DNA of 64,000 nucleotides, taken from Frateuria_A sp051900535 (lineage in GTDB: Bacteria > Pseudomonadota > Gammaproteobacteria > Xanthomonadales > Rhodanobacteraceae). Shown here one piece after another: positions 44,187 through 51,858 of this stretch; position 1 is the first letter of the stretch, and every line of letters begins with the position of its first letter. Under the pieces are notes generated by a model. It was not told the origin of the DNA. It searched no databases and was given only the letters and a program-made list of their open reading frames with translations. The stretch is from assembly GCF_051900535.1 (NCBI RefSeq), contig NZ_JBHZGI010000003.1, forward strand, positions 186,001 through 250,000, in the 5' to 3' direction. The translations under genes were made by a program, and so were the position numbers.

Positions 44187-44352
44187 TTGCTCCCTCTCGC
44201 CGTCGGGGAGAGGCTCGGGTGAGGGGGGTGGGCTTGCCTCGAAGTCTCCTCATGCCTGGCGGCAAAACAGCATGATCACTCGCGCGAATGCCGTCGTGAC
44301 GCGGCGTGGCCCCTCATACCAATTCCTTCCCCGGCGGGGAGAGGGAGCCAAG
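44187..44352. repeat. Dispersed repeat family C, long inverted pair
   Basis: GCTCCCTCTCGCCGTCGGGG AGAGG...GGGTGAGGGG at the left and its inverted relative ...CCCCTCA...CCTTCCCCGGCGGGGAGAGGGAGC at the right, filling the gap between holA and nadD. A second, larger array is at 51.6-51.8 kb. Confidence 0.6.
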
Positions 44353-44357
44353 GCACC

Positions 44358-45014
44358 ATGCGTCCATTAGCCATCCTCGGCGGCACCTTCGACCCCATCC
44401 ACATTGCCCACCTGGCGGTGGCGTGGGAGGCGGCCGAACTGCTCGACGCCGAGGTGCGCCTGATGCCCGCCGCCGTGCCCCCGCACCGGCCGCCACCGAT
44501 CGCCGATGCCACCACCCGCGTGGCCATGCTTCGCGCGGCATTGCGCGGGCAGGACCGGCTCGGCCTGGACACCCGCGAGCTGGCCCGCGGCGGTCCGTCG
44601 TATACGGTCGACACGCTGGCCGAGTTGCGTGCGGAGGAGGGTGACCGGCCGATCGTGCTGCTGCTGGGCGCCGATGCCTTCGCCGGCCTGCCGGGCTGGC
44701 ATCGGTGGTACGCGCTCTTCGAGGCCGCGCACATCGGCGTGCTTTCGCGCCCGGGTGTCGCGCGCCAATGGCCGGCAGAGCTGGCCGAACAGGTGGTTGC
44801 GCGTCAGGTCGCCGATCCGCGCCGGCTGCGGGGACAGCCTTCGGGAAAAATCGTCGAACTGGACGTGACACCGCTGGACATCTCGGCCACCCGCATCCGC
44901 GACCTGCTCGCGGCCGGCCGCGATCCGCGCTACCTGCTGCCCGAGGCACTGTTCGACGATCCGGCCCTGCTGGCGCCGTACCGCGAGCACGGTTTCCAGG
45001 AGGGGCCCCCGTGA
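44358..45014 (+). CDS. nadD: Nicotinate-nucleotide adenylyltransferase
   Basis: Makes deamido-NAD from nicotinate mononucleotide and ATP (218 residues, normal length). Nucleotidyltransferase signature ILGGTFDPIHIAHLAVA (HIAH is the HxGH-type motif), PHRPPP, the substrate loop LLLGADAFAGLPGWHRW, and the closing ISATRIRDLLAAG (ISSTxxR motif). Its stop overlaps the start of an acetyltransferase rather than rsfS, which lies 6.2 kb downstream. Confidence 0.97.
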   Translation: MRPLAILGGTFDPIHIAHLAVAWEAAELLDAEVRLMPAAVPPHRPPPIADATTRVAMLRAALRGQDRLGLDTRELARGGPSYTVDTLAELRAEEGDRPIVLLLGADAFAGLPGWHRWYALFEAAHIGVLSRPGVARQWPAELAEQVVARQVADPRRLRGQPSGKIVELDVTPLDISATRIRDLLAAGRDPRYLLPEALFDDPALLAPYREHGFQEGPP

Positions 45015-45466
45015 CCGTTACCGTCCGAAGCGTGGCGCATGCCGACCACGACGCGTGGCTTTCCTTGTGGGACGGCTACAACGCCTTATACGGACGCGCA
45101 GGCGCAACCGCGCTGCCGGCCGAGGTCACCGCGATGAGCTGGTCGCGCTTCTTCGATGCCTACGAGCCCGTGCATGCGCTGGTGGCCGAGGCCGACGGCG
45201 AGTTGCTGGGCCTGGCGCACTATCTGTTCCACCGGAGCACGATCCGCATCGAGCCCAGCTGCTACCTGCAGGACCTGTTCACCGCGCCCGCCGCGCGCGG
45301 ACGCGGGGTAGGGCGTGCGCTGGTCGAAGCGGTCTACGACCGTGCGCGCGCGGCCGGTTGCTCGCGGGTGTACTGGCAGACGCACGAAGGCAATGCCACG
45401 GCCATGGCCCTGTACGACAAACTGGCCGAGCGCTCGGGCTTCGTCGTCTACCGTCGGGACATGTAG
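45011..45466 (+). CDS. GNAT family N-acetyltransferase
   Basis: 151-residue acetyltransferase. The acetyl-CoA loop is clear: CYLQDLFTAPAARGRGVGRALVEAVYDRA, followed by RVYWQTHEGNATAMALYDKLAERSGFVVYRRDM, a form common in small amine or amino-acid acetylating enzymes. It starts with GTG at 45011, overlapping the nadD stop by 4 bases, with a strong SD (AGGAGG at 44998-45003, 7-base spacing), so it is translationally coupled to nadD. Substrate unknown. Confidence 0.87.
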   Translation: MTVTVRSVAHADHDAWLSLWDGYNALYGRAGATALPAEVTAMSWSRFFDAYEPVHALVAEADGELLGLAHYLFHRSTIRIEPSCYLQDLFTAPAARGRGVGRALVEAVYDRARAAGCSRVYWQTHEGNATAMALYDKLAERSGFVVYRRDM

Positions 45467-45473
45467 CGCCCGC

Positions 45474-46082
45474 TCAGCCGACTCGCGGCACGAAGCGCAA
45501 CGCCACCGAGTTCATGCAGTAACGCAGCCCGGTCGGCTCGGGGCCGTCGGTGAAAACGTGGCCCAGGTGGCTGTCGCAGCCGGCGCAACCTATCGCCGTG
45601 CGCTCCCAGCCGAACATCCGGTCGGTGCTCTCGATGACGTTCTGCGTGGCGATCGGCTGCCAGAAGCTGGGCCAGCCGGTGCCGGAGTCGAACTCGGTGG
45701 CGGCGTCGTAGAGCGCGGTGTCGCAGGCCAGGCATCGGAACAGGCCGGGCACCGGCGGTTTCTCGTGGGCTCCGCTGAAGGCACGCTCGGTGCCGTTGCG
45801 GCGCATGACGACGTAGGACGCCTCGGGCAGGCGCTCTCGCCACTGCGCGTCGGTCAGCACGAGCTTGCGCACGTGGCAGGGACCGAGCCGATGGCCGTCG
45901 TCGGCGAAACATTCCAGCAGCAGGTCACGGCCGCTCGCGGCGACGGGAGCTGCCGGCGCGGAACGTGCGGACAGCCGCGGGATCAGCACGCCGCCGCCCA
46001 CCGCGGCGAGTGTGCCGCCGGCGAGCACGGCACCCAGGAAGCGGCGCCGTTCCATGGCGGCGATGTCGTTGGTTCGGGACAT
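45474..46082 (-). CDS. msrB: Peptide methionine-R-sulfoxide reductase, Tat-exported
   Basis: MsrB (202 residues) that reduces methionine-R-sulfoxide in proteins. Catalytic Cys189 is in LRYCMNSVALRF. The zinc site is Cys117/Cys120 (FRCLACD) and Cys166/Cys169 (IGCAGCD). FDSGTGWPSFW is the substrate pocket. The N-terminus is a twin-arginine signal: ERRRFLG at residues 11-17 followed by a hydrophobic stretch (AVLAGGTLAAVGGGVLI), so it should fold in the cytoplasm and act in the periplasm. SD GGAGG is 6 bases upstream. It follows the dipZ-like gene by 18 bases; that protein is the natural candidate to supply reducing power. Confidence 0.93.
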   Translation of the reverse strand: MSRTNDIAAMERRRFLGAVLAGGTLAAVGGGVLIPRLSARSAPAAPVAASGRDLLLECFADDGHRLGPCHVRKLVLTDAQWRERLPEASYVVMRRNGTERAFSGAHEKPPVPGLFRCLACDTALYDAATEFDSGTGWPSFWQPIATQNVIESTDRMFGWERTAIGCAGCDSHLGHVFTDGPEPTGLRYCMNSVALRFVPRVG

Positions 46083-46100
46083 GGCAACCTCCGAAAAGGA

Positions 46101-47819
46101 TCAGCCGAAGGTGAAGGCGTACGCGCGCACGCCCGGGTCGAGGAAGGTGATTTCGAACAGGCGCTCGCCGTTGCCGTGCTTCTGGCGCACCAGCTGGTAC
46201 AGGCGTTGCTCGGTGACGGTGCCGTAACCCTCCGCGTCGACGTCCATGCCGTGATCCTCTCCCGGCGGCTTGCCATCCAGGGTGATGCGGAAGCGCACGG
46301 GTTTGCCGTTGGCGCCGGGGCCCAGGACAAGGTGCAGGTCGCGGCCGCGGAAGCGGTAGACGATGCGTCCGCCCGCACGTTCGAGCTCGGCGTTTTCCGC
46401 GTGCGCGGTCCAGCGCCCGTCCAGCGACCACTGGCCGGACATCAGCGTGGCAGGAGCGTGATAGGTCCAGGCGTCGTCGTGGGCAACCGGGCCACCGGCG
46501 AAGTGCGCGCTGCGGGCATAGCCGACGTAGGTTTCCGGCGAGCGCATCGGGTCGCCGGAGCCAGCCGCCTGCGCGCCCTGGCTGCCGGGTTGCACATGGC
46601 CGCCGGGCAGGTCGCGGTAGCCGGCCTCGGTGAGCAGCTGGCGGATGGTGTCCTCGCTCTGTGCGTAGTCGCCCTCGCCGAAGTGATGTGCGCGGATGTT
46701 GCCCTTCGCATCGATGAAGTAGTGCGCCGGCCAGTACTGGTTGTCGAAGCCTTTCCAGATGGCGTAGTCGTTGTCGAGCGCCACGGGGTAGTCCACCCCC
46801 AGTTCCCTAATCGCACGCGCCACGTTGGCCGGTTCCTTCTCGAACGCGAACTCCGGCGCATGCACGCCGACGACCACCAGGCCGTGGTCCTTGTACTTGT
46901 CGTACCAGCCGCGCACATAGGGCAGCGAGCGCAGGCAGTTGATGCAGGAGTAGGTCCAGAAATCGACCACCACCACCTTGCCGCGCAGCGATTCGCGCGT
47001 GAGCGGCGGCGTGTTGAGCCAGCCGGTGGCGCCGGCCAGCGAAGGCATCTCGCCTTCCACCGGGAGCGGCGCACCGGCCTGGTGCATGGGTTCGGGCGCG
47101 GGCGGCGGACGTGTGGCCTGGAGCAGCTTCTGCTCCAGGCCACCGGTGTTGGCGAGCGCGACGCGGGTGAGCAGGCCGGTGTCCAGTCCCAGCGCGATCG
47201 CCGCCACGCCGGCCAGCACCAGCACGCCGAGTGCGCGGCGTACCCATTCGCCGGCGCCGAGCGAGCGCTTCATCAGGGCGAACACCTGGCCGCCGATCAG
47301 CAGCGCCAGCGCCAGCGAGGTGGCCGCGCCGGCGGCATAGGTGAGCAGCAGCAGCGTGGTCTGGACGCTGGCGCCGTTCAGCGCCGCGCCCGTCAGCAGC
47401 AGGCCCAGGATCGGACCCGCGCAGGGCGCCCACAGCAGGCCGGTGGCAATGCCCAGGCCGGCGGCCGACAACACCGAGCCCTCGCCATCCGAACGCTGCG
47501 ACAGCCGGTTGCCCAGCGCCACGAACGGCCGCGTCATCCATTCGGCCAGCCGCGTGGAAAGCAGGGTAAGGCCGAGCAAGGCCAGCACCACCAGCGCGAC
47601 GACGCGGCCGTATTGGTTGGCGCGGATCGCCCAGCTACCGCCCACCGCCGCCAGGCTGGCGACCAGCGCGAAGGTGAGCGCCATGCCGAGCAGCATCGGC
47701 AGGCCGTTGCGCGCGAAAGGCCGGTCGGCGCGCGCGAATACGAACGGCAGCACCGGGAGGATGCAGGGGCTCAGGATGGTCAGTACGCCGCCCAGGTAGG
47801 CGAGAATCAGCAACAGCAT
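46101..47819 (-). CDS. dipZ: DipZ-type thiol:disulfide interchange protein (CcdA + thioredoxin)
   Basis: 572-residue fusion resembling mycobacterial DipZ. The N-terminal CcdA/DsbD-like membrane domain has paired cysteines in LTILSPCILPVLPF and LLWAPCAGPILGLL, which carry electrons across the membrane. It is followed by a periplasmic TlpA-like thioredoxin domain (DFWTYSCINCLRSLPYV, CxxC; HAPEFAFEKEPANV) and a C-terminal beta-rich DipZ domain. ATG 47819 is preferred: homologues start at MLLLILAYLGGVLTILSPC, and the mapped promoter leaves about 25 bases of leader. ATG 47834 is the alternative but would leave about 10 bases. Likely function: reducing the exported MsrB encoded next to it. Confidence 0.9.
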   Translation of the reverse strand: MLLLILAYLGGVLTILSPCILPVLPFVFARADRPFARNGLPMLLGMALTFALVASLAAVGGSWAIRANQYGRVVALVVLALLGLTLLSTRLAEWMTRPFVALGNRLSQRSDGEGSVLSAAGLGIATGLLWAPCAGPILGLLLTGAALNGASVQTTLLLLTYAAGAATSLALALLIGGQVFALMKRSLGAGEWVRRALGVLVLAGVAAIALGLDTGLLTRVALANTGGLEQKLLQATRPPPAPEPMHQAGAPLPVEGEMPSLAGATGWLNTPPLTRESLRGKVVVVDFWTYSCINCLRSLPYVRGWYDKYKDHGLVVVGVHAPEFAFEKEPANVARAIRELGVDYPVALDNDYAIWKGFDNQYWPAHYFIDAKGNIRAHHFGEGDYAQSEDTIRQLLTEAGYRDLPGGHVQPGSQGAQAAGSGDPMRSPETYVGYARSAHFAGGPVAHDDAWTYHAPATLMSGQWSLDGRWTAHAENAELERAGGRIVYRFRGRDLHLVLGPGANGKPVRFRITLDGKPPGEDHGMDVDAEGYGTVTEQRLYQLVRQKHGNGERLFEITFLDPGVRAYAFTFG

Positions 47820-47851
47820 GGGATGAGGTTCCATGGGAGTGTGGCTGGGTA

Positions 47852-47877
47852 TTCGACGGTGAGTCCGGGCCGGTTAC
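47852..47877 (-). promoter_or_regulatory. ECF (SigF-type) promoter of dipZ-msrB
   Basis: On the minus strand: GTAACC (47877-47872), exactly 16 bases, CGAA (47855-47852), 33 bases before the dipZ start. The same two elements at the same spacing occur in the opposite direction in front of the sigma factor gene. As I remember it, GTAACC-N16-CGAA is the Caulobacter SigF promoter pattern. Confidence 0.82.
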
Positions 47878-47878
47878 G

Positions 47879-47941
47879 CAGGGCGGACTTCGGCCCACCC
47901 GCTCCGAGGACCGTGAAGGCCGGCGGACTGAAGCCCATCCT
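47879..47941. repeat. Dispersed repeat family A, inverted pair
   Basis: AGGGCGGACTTCGGCCCACCC and GGCGGACTGAAGCCCATCC, filling the space between the two divergent GTAACC elements (47877 and 47965). Confidence 0.6.
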
Positions 47942-47964
47942 GTGCCGCCTCGTTTCCTACGGGG

Positions 47965-47990
47965 GTAACCGCGCGGCCGGATGCAGCGAA
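47965..47990 (+). promoter_or_regulatory. ECF (SigF-type) promoter of the sigma/anti-sigma operon
   Basis: GTAACC (47965-47970), 16 bases, CGAA (47987-47990), 28 bases before the sigma factor start. Identical elements and spacing to the divergent dipZ promoter, which implies that the sigma factor transcribes its own gene. Confidence 0.82.
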
Positions 47991-48018
47991 TGCCGGGCAT
48001 GCCCCACAGGTTTGTGCC

Positions 48019-48669
48019 ATGCCGGGCTTGACCGCCACCGGCACCATGGTCCTAGATGATCGCTCCTTCCCCTGGGCGAGCGTCGACCCGGCCGTGCCTG
48101 CCGATCCTGCCAGCGACAATCCCGAACGCCGCCGCGCCGCGTGGATGGCCGCCGCGCAGGCGGGCGACCGTCGTGCCTACGAGCGCGTGCTGGCCGATTC
48201 GGTGGCGCTGGTCCGCGCGGTCGCGCGTCGCCAGGGCGTGGCCCACGACCATCTGGACGACGTCGTCCAGGAAACCCTGCTCACCGTCCACCGCGTACGC
48301 CACACCTACGATCCTTCCCGTTCCTACGACGCCTGGCTGTCCGCGCTGGCGGCCCGGCGCGCGATCGACGGCCTGCGCCGCAGTGGCCGGCAGGCACGTC
48401 GCGAGATCGGCGACGAGACGGCCGTCGCCCTGCATCCGGACGAACGGGATGCCAGCAGCGAGAGCGATCGCGCGCAGCAGGCGGACCGCCTGCGAGCGGC
48501 GATCGCCGACCTGCCGCCGGGCCAGCGCGAGGCGGTCGAACAGCTGGGCCTGAAGGAGCTTTCGCTGGAGGAAGCCTCCGCGCGCACCGGCCGCAGCACC
48601 GGCGCACTGAAGGTCAACCTGCATCGCGCGCTCAAAGCGCTGCGCGGCCGCATCCATGGAGACGATTGA
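48019..48669 (+). CDS. sigF: ECF sigma factor of the SigF/NrsF type
   Basis: 216-residue ECF sigma factor. Region 2 is visible in RAYERVLADSVALVRAVARRQGVAHDHLDDVVQETLLTVHRVRHTYDP, region 4 in DLPPGQREAVEQLGLKELSLEEASARTGRSTGALKVNLHRALKALR. The following gene is a DUF1109 membrane protein, the known anti-sigma partner (NrsF) of this sigma group. An identical promoter motif stands before this gene and before the divergent dipZ-msrB operon, so dipZ-msrB is the likely target. ATG 48046 is an alternative start; both are downstream of the promoter. Confidence 0.9.
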   Translation: MPGLTATGTMVLDDRSFPWASVDPAVPADPASDNPERRRAAWMAAAQAGDRRAYERVLADSVALVRAVARRQGVAHDHLDDVVQETLLTVHRVRHTYDPSRSYDAWLSALAARRAIDGLRRSGRQARREIGDETAVALHPDERDASSESDRAQQADRLRAAIADLPPGQREAVEQLGLKELSLEEASARTGRSTGALKVNLHRALKALRGRIHGDD

Positions 48670-48673
48670 AGCG

Positions 48674-49342
48674 ATGGCCGACCCGCACGCCCACGATCAG
48701 CTGATCGCCTCGCTCGGCGCCGAGCTGGCGCCGGTGCGCCGGCTGCGTCCGCCGTGGCTGCGCACGCTGGGTTGGCTGGCGGTGGTCGCGGTCTTCGCGC
48801 TCGCGCTGTTCGCCCGCTATGGCGCCACGCCGATGCTGGCGCGCTGGGCCGGGGCGCCGGATCTGGGCTGGGCCGGGCTGGGCGCGGCACTCACCGCCAT
48901 CACCGCGGCCTGGGCCGCCTTCGCGTTGGGCGTGCCGGGCCGCCGGGCTGCCTGGGCCTGGTTGCCACTGGCGCCCGCGCTGCTATGGATCGGCGCAAGC
49001 GGACTGGGTTGCCTGCGCGGCTGGATCGCGCCGGCCACGCATATCGCCAGCGCACCGGAGGCGGGCGATTGCCTGTTCTTCATCATCGGCTTCTCGGTGC
49101 CGCTGTCGGCGTTGCTGGTCGTGCTGCTGCGCCGCGCCTGTCCGCTGCGGCCGGTACTGACGGCGGTGATGGTCGGCCTGGCCAGCGCTGCCGCCTCGGC
49201 CAGCCTGCTGGAGATCTGCCATGCGTTCGACGCGGCCGCCACCGACCTGGCGATGCACGTGCTGGCGGTCGCCGTGGTGGTCGGGGTGAACGCCGCGCTG
49301 GGCGGACGCCTGCTTGCGCCCGAGGTCCGTCGCGCTCCCTGA
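48674..49342 (+). CDS. nrsF: DUF1109 membrane anti-sigma factor (NrsF-like)
   Basis: 222-residue inner-membrane protein with a short cytoplasmic N-terminus and six predicted helices. DUF1109/NrsF proteins hold their cognate ECF sigma factor at the membrane until stress releases it. Four cysteines are present at 113, 133, 156 and 182. In the Caulobacter protein two cysteines at nearly the same positions (131 and 181, from memory) are needed for sensing, and Cys133 (EAGDCLFF) and Cys182 (LEICHAFD) would be their counterparts. ATG 48674, 4 bases after the sigma stop, is preferred over ATG 48656, which overlaps it. Confidence 0.88.
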   Translation: MADPHAHDQLIASLGAELAPVRRLRPPWLRTLGWLAVVAVFALALFARYGATPMLARWAGAPDLGWAGLGAALTAITAAWAAFALGVPGRRAAWAWLPLAPALLWIGASGLGCLRGWIAPATHIASAPEAGDCLFFIIGFSVPLSALLVVLLRRACPLRPVLTAVMVGLASAAASASLLEICHAFDAAATDLAMHVLAVAVVVGVNAALGGRLLAPEVRRAP

Positions 49343-49384
49343 GACAAGCCCGGTACAGGCTGTCGTCTTTCAGGGAGGACAGCC

Positions 49385-49996
49385 ATGCTCAGCGAACGCT
49401 TCACCGCCGCCGTCGACTACGTGCGCATCGCCCACGCCGGCCAGACCCGCAAGGGCACCGCCATCCCGTACATCCAGCACCTGCTGGCCGTGGCCAGCCT
49501 GGTGCTCGAGCACGGCGGCGACGAGGACCAGGCGATCGCCGGCCTGTTGCACGACGTGGTGGAGGATTGCGGCGAGTCGCACGCCGTGGCGGTCGGCGAG
49601 CGCTTCGGCGAACGGGTGCTGGCCATCGTGCTCGGCTGCACCGACGGCACCGCCGAAGCGAAGGCCGGCTTCGACGACCACGGTGCCCGCCGCCGCGACT
49701 GGTTGCGGCGCAAGCAGGCCTATCTCAACCACCTGGCCCACGCCTCGGACGACATGCTGCTGGTGTCCGGCTGCGACAAGCTGCACAACGCGCGTGCGAT
49801 CGTCGGCGACCTGGAGCGACCGGAGGTCGGCCAGGGCGTGTTCGACCGCTTTACCGGCGGCCGCGACGGCACGTTGACCTATTACCGGCTGCTTGCCGAC
49901 CTGTTCACCCAGCGCGGTGCGGCGATGGCCGGTGCGCTGGAGCGGGAACTCGAGCGGATGTACGCGCTGGCCGGCGAGCAGCACCGCGCCGCCTGA
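49385..49996 (+). CDS. HD domain phosphohydrolase (small RelA/SpoT-hydrolase-like)
   Basis: 203-residue metal-dependent phosphohydrolase. The N-terminal half resembles the hydrolase domain of SpoT/MESH1: FTAAVDYVRIAHAGQTRKGTAIPYIQHLLAVASLV, then the HD pair in AGLLHDVVEDCG, and a later conserved LVSGCDKLHNARAIVGDL. It may degrade (p)ppGpp or a related nucleotide; the sequence does not settle which. It has no synthetase domain. It lies 42 bases after nrsF on the same strand and could be part of the same transcript. Confidence 0.85.
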   Translation: MLSERFTAAVDYVRIAHAGQTRKGTAIPYIQHLLAVASLVLEHGGDEDQAIAGLLHDVVEDCGESHAVAVGERFGERVLAIVLGCTDGTAEAKAGFDDHGARRRDWLRRKQAYLNHLAHASDDMLLVSGCDKLHNARAIVGDLERPEVGQGVFDRFTGGRDGTLTYYRLLADLFTQRGAAMAGALERELERMYALAGEQHRAA

Positions 49997-50036
49997 TCCG
50001 GCGCGACAATGGCGTCCTGCCGTCGAGGAGCCCGCC

Positions 50037-51101
50037 ATGTCCGTCTTCCTTCGTTCGCTGGGCGTCGCGCATCCGCTGATCCAGGCGCCGATGTCCGGTT
50101 CCAACACGCCGGCGCTGGTGGCCGCGGTCAGCGGCGCCGGTGCCCTGGGTTCGCTGGGCGCGGGTTACCTGGAGCCGCAGGCGTTGCTCGACCAGGCCGC
50201 GCAGATCCGCGCCGCCACGGACAGGCCGTTCGCCATCAACCTCTTCGTGCTGCCCGACGACTTCGTCGCGGACGACGCACAGGTGGCGATGACCCGGCGG
50301 CGGCTCGACGCGTTGATGGCCTGCGAAGGGCTGGACGTGCGCACCGAGGTTCCCGCCCGATGGGCGCCGCGTTTCTCCGACCAGCTCGCCGCGCTGCGCG
50401 AGGCGCGCCCCGCGGTGGCTAGCTTCGCCTTCGACGTGCTCGCCACGGCGCAGGTGCGGGAACTGCAGGCAGCGGGCATCCGCGTGGTCGGCACCGCCAC
50501 CAGCGTGGCGGAAGCGCGTGCGTGGGCCGAGCGTGGCGCCGATGCCGTGTGCGCGCAGGGTGCCGAGGCGGGCGGGCATCGCGGCACTTTCCTGCATGCG
50601 GCGGAGGAGGCGATGGTCGGCCTGTTCGCGCTGTTGCCACTTACCGTCGCTGCGGTGGACATCCCGGTGATCGCCGCCGGCGGGATCATGAACGGTCGCG
50701 GCATGCGTGCGGCGGAGTTGCTCGGCGCCGACGCAAGCCAGCTCGGCACTGCCTTCCTGGCCTGCCCGGAATCGGCCGCGGCGGAGGCGTGGAAGCGCGA
50801 CCTGCCGCAAGCACAGGACCATCGCATTGGCACGATCTACAGCTTCTCCGGCCGCGCCGCGCGCGGCCTCAACAACCGTTTCGTGGAAGCCATGCAGCCG
50901 TTTGCCGGCGAGTTGCCACCGTACCCGATCCTCAACGCGCTGACCGCCCCCCTGCGCCGTGCGGCCGCGGCCGCCGGGCGAGGCGACCTGCTGTCCGAAT
51001 GGTGCGGCCAGGCCGCGGCGCTGGTGCGCCCGATGCCCGCCGCCGGACTGGTCCGCGTGCTGATGGACGAGTACGCCGCGGCCGGCTGCACGCCCGCTTG
51101 A
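50037..51101 (+). CDS. Nitronate monooxygenase family flavoprotein
   Basis: FMN-dependent TIM-barrel enzyme (354 residues) of the nitronate monooxygenase/2-nitropropane dioxygenase family, which oxidises nitronates such as propionate 3-nitronate. Motifs: LIQAPMSGSNTPALVAAVSGAGALGSLGAGY (FMN loop), PFAINLFV, the catalytic His region AQGAEAGGHRGTF, IPVIAAGGIMNGRGMRAAELLGADASQLGTAFLACPES (phosphate-binding), and GRAARGLNNRFVEAM. Starts 40 bases after the HD gene. Confidence 0.92.
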   Translation: MSVFLRSLGVAHPLIQAPMSGSNTPALVAAVSGAGALGSLGAGYLEPQALLDQAAQIRAATDRPFAINLFVLPDDFVADDAQVAMTRRRLDALMACEGLDVRTEVPARWAPRFSDQLAALREARPAVASFAFDVLATAQVRELQAAGIRVVGTATSVAEARAWAERGADAVCAQGAEAGGHRGTFLHAAEEAMVGLFALLPLTVAAVDIPVIAAGGIMNGRGMRAAELLGADASQLGTAFLACPESAAAEAWKRDLPQAQDHRIGTIYSFSGRAARGLNNRFVEAMQPFAGELPPYPILNALTAPLRRAAAAAGRGDLLSEWCGQAAALVRPMPAAGLVRVLMDEYAAAGCTPA

Positions 51102-51176
51102 CGTGCCATGGAGTTACCCCGGGTATACTGCCCTGGCGCCATTTCGCGCCCTGAGTACGCCCCGAGGCACCCCCGC

Positions 51177-51584
51177 TTGAGTACGTCTTCCCGTAGCCAG
51201 CCTTCCGTCGCCGCCAAGAAGGCGGTCGATACCACCAACCTGCGCAAGCACGTGATCGACGCGCTGGAAGAACTCAAGGCCAAGGACATCCGCGAGATCG
51301 ACGTCCGCGGCAAGACATCCATCGCCGACCTGCTGGTCATTGCCTCGGGCACCTCGGCCCGCCACGTCAAATCCATTGCCGACGAAGTGGTCAAGTTCGC
51401 CAAGAAGGCGGGCGTGATGCCGCTGGGCGTCGAGGGCGAGCAGGAAGCGGAGTGGGTGCTGGTTGACCTCGGTGACGTGATCGTCCACGTCATGCTGCCG
51501 CGCATCCGCGAGTTCTACGGCCTGGAGCGGTTGTGGACCGTCGGCGACCGCGAGTCGGGGATGGATGCGGCGAACGCTGGCTGA
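51177..51584 (+). CDS. rsfS: Ribosome silencing factor RsfS
   Basis: 135-residue RsfS/Iojap protein that binds ribosomal protein uL14 and blocks subunit joining during starvation. Motifs: LRKHVIDALEELKAKDIREIDVRGKTSIADLLVIASGTSARHVKSIADEV, VEGEQEAEWVLVDLGDVIVHVMLPRIREFYGLERLW. Start is TTG 51177 with GAGG upstream; an in-frame ATG at 51108 would overlap the regulatory region and adds a non-homologous stretch. A TATACT -10-like hexamer lies at 51124-51129, so the gene may have its own promoter. rlmH follows across a repeat array, while nadD is 6.2 kb upstream. Confidence 0.93.
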   Translation: MSTSSRSQPSVAAKKAVDTTNLRKHVIDALEELKAKDIREIDVRGKTSIADLLVIASGTSARHVKSIADEVVKFAKKAGVMPLGVEGEQEAEWVLVDLGDVIVHVMLPRIREFYGLERLWTVGDRESGMDAANAG

Positions 51585-51591
51585 CGCCATT

Positions 51592-51830
51592 GTTCCTCTC
51601 CCTTGTGGAGAGAGCCGAAGTGGGATCGCTCTTGCGATCCACTACCAACGAAGCGCACGCCTGGCTCCCTTTCCCCGCTGGGAAGATGGCTGGGGTGAGG
51701 GGCCGCTCTTGCGACCTGGTTGGCGCGAAGCGCGCGCAGCTTTTCAAGACACCCCTGCGATGACGATCCCCGCGAGCCCCGGCCCCTCACCTCAATCCTC
51801 TCCCCCGAGGGGAGAGGAAGCGAACGTGGC
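51592..51830. repeat. Dispersed repeat family C array
   Basis: Three related units: CCTCTCCCTTGTGGAGAGAG (from 51594), GGCTCCCTTTCCCCGCTGGG followed by GGGGTGAGGGG (51662-51700), and an inverted CGGCCCCTCACCTCAATCCT with CTCTCCCCCGAGGGGAGAGG (51779-51822). A direct/inverted GGGATCGCTCTTGCGATCC palindrome lies between the first two. It separates rsfS from rlmH and contains no gene. Confidence 0.6.
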
Positions 51831-51858
51831 GCTGCGCGCCGCTTTGCCTGGTTGAAAC

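Noticed and set aside
44187..44352. CRISPR array or insertion-sequence ends
   Set aside because: The repeats are few, imperfect, inverted rather than evenly spaced direct repeats, and no transposase or cas gene is present.
45315..48059. 914-codon plus-strand frame crossing msrB and dipZ
   Set aside because: It overlaps three genes and both SigF-type promoters, and its sequence is Arg/His/Gln-rich shadow.
51098..51129. Sigma-70 promoter TTGACG/TATACT for rsfS
   Set aside because: The spacer is 20 bases, outside the normal 16-18 range, so only the -10-like hexamer is mentioned in the rsfS entry.
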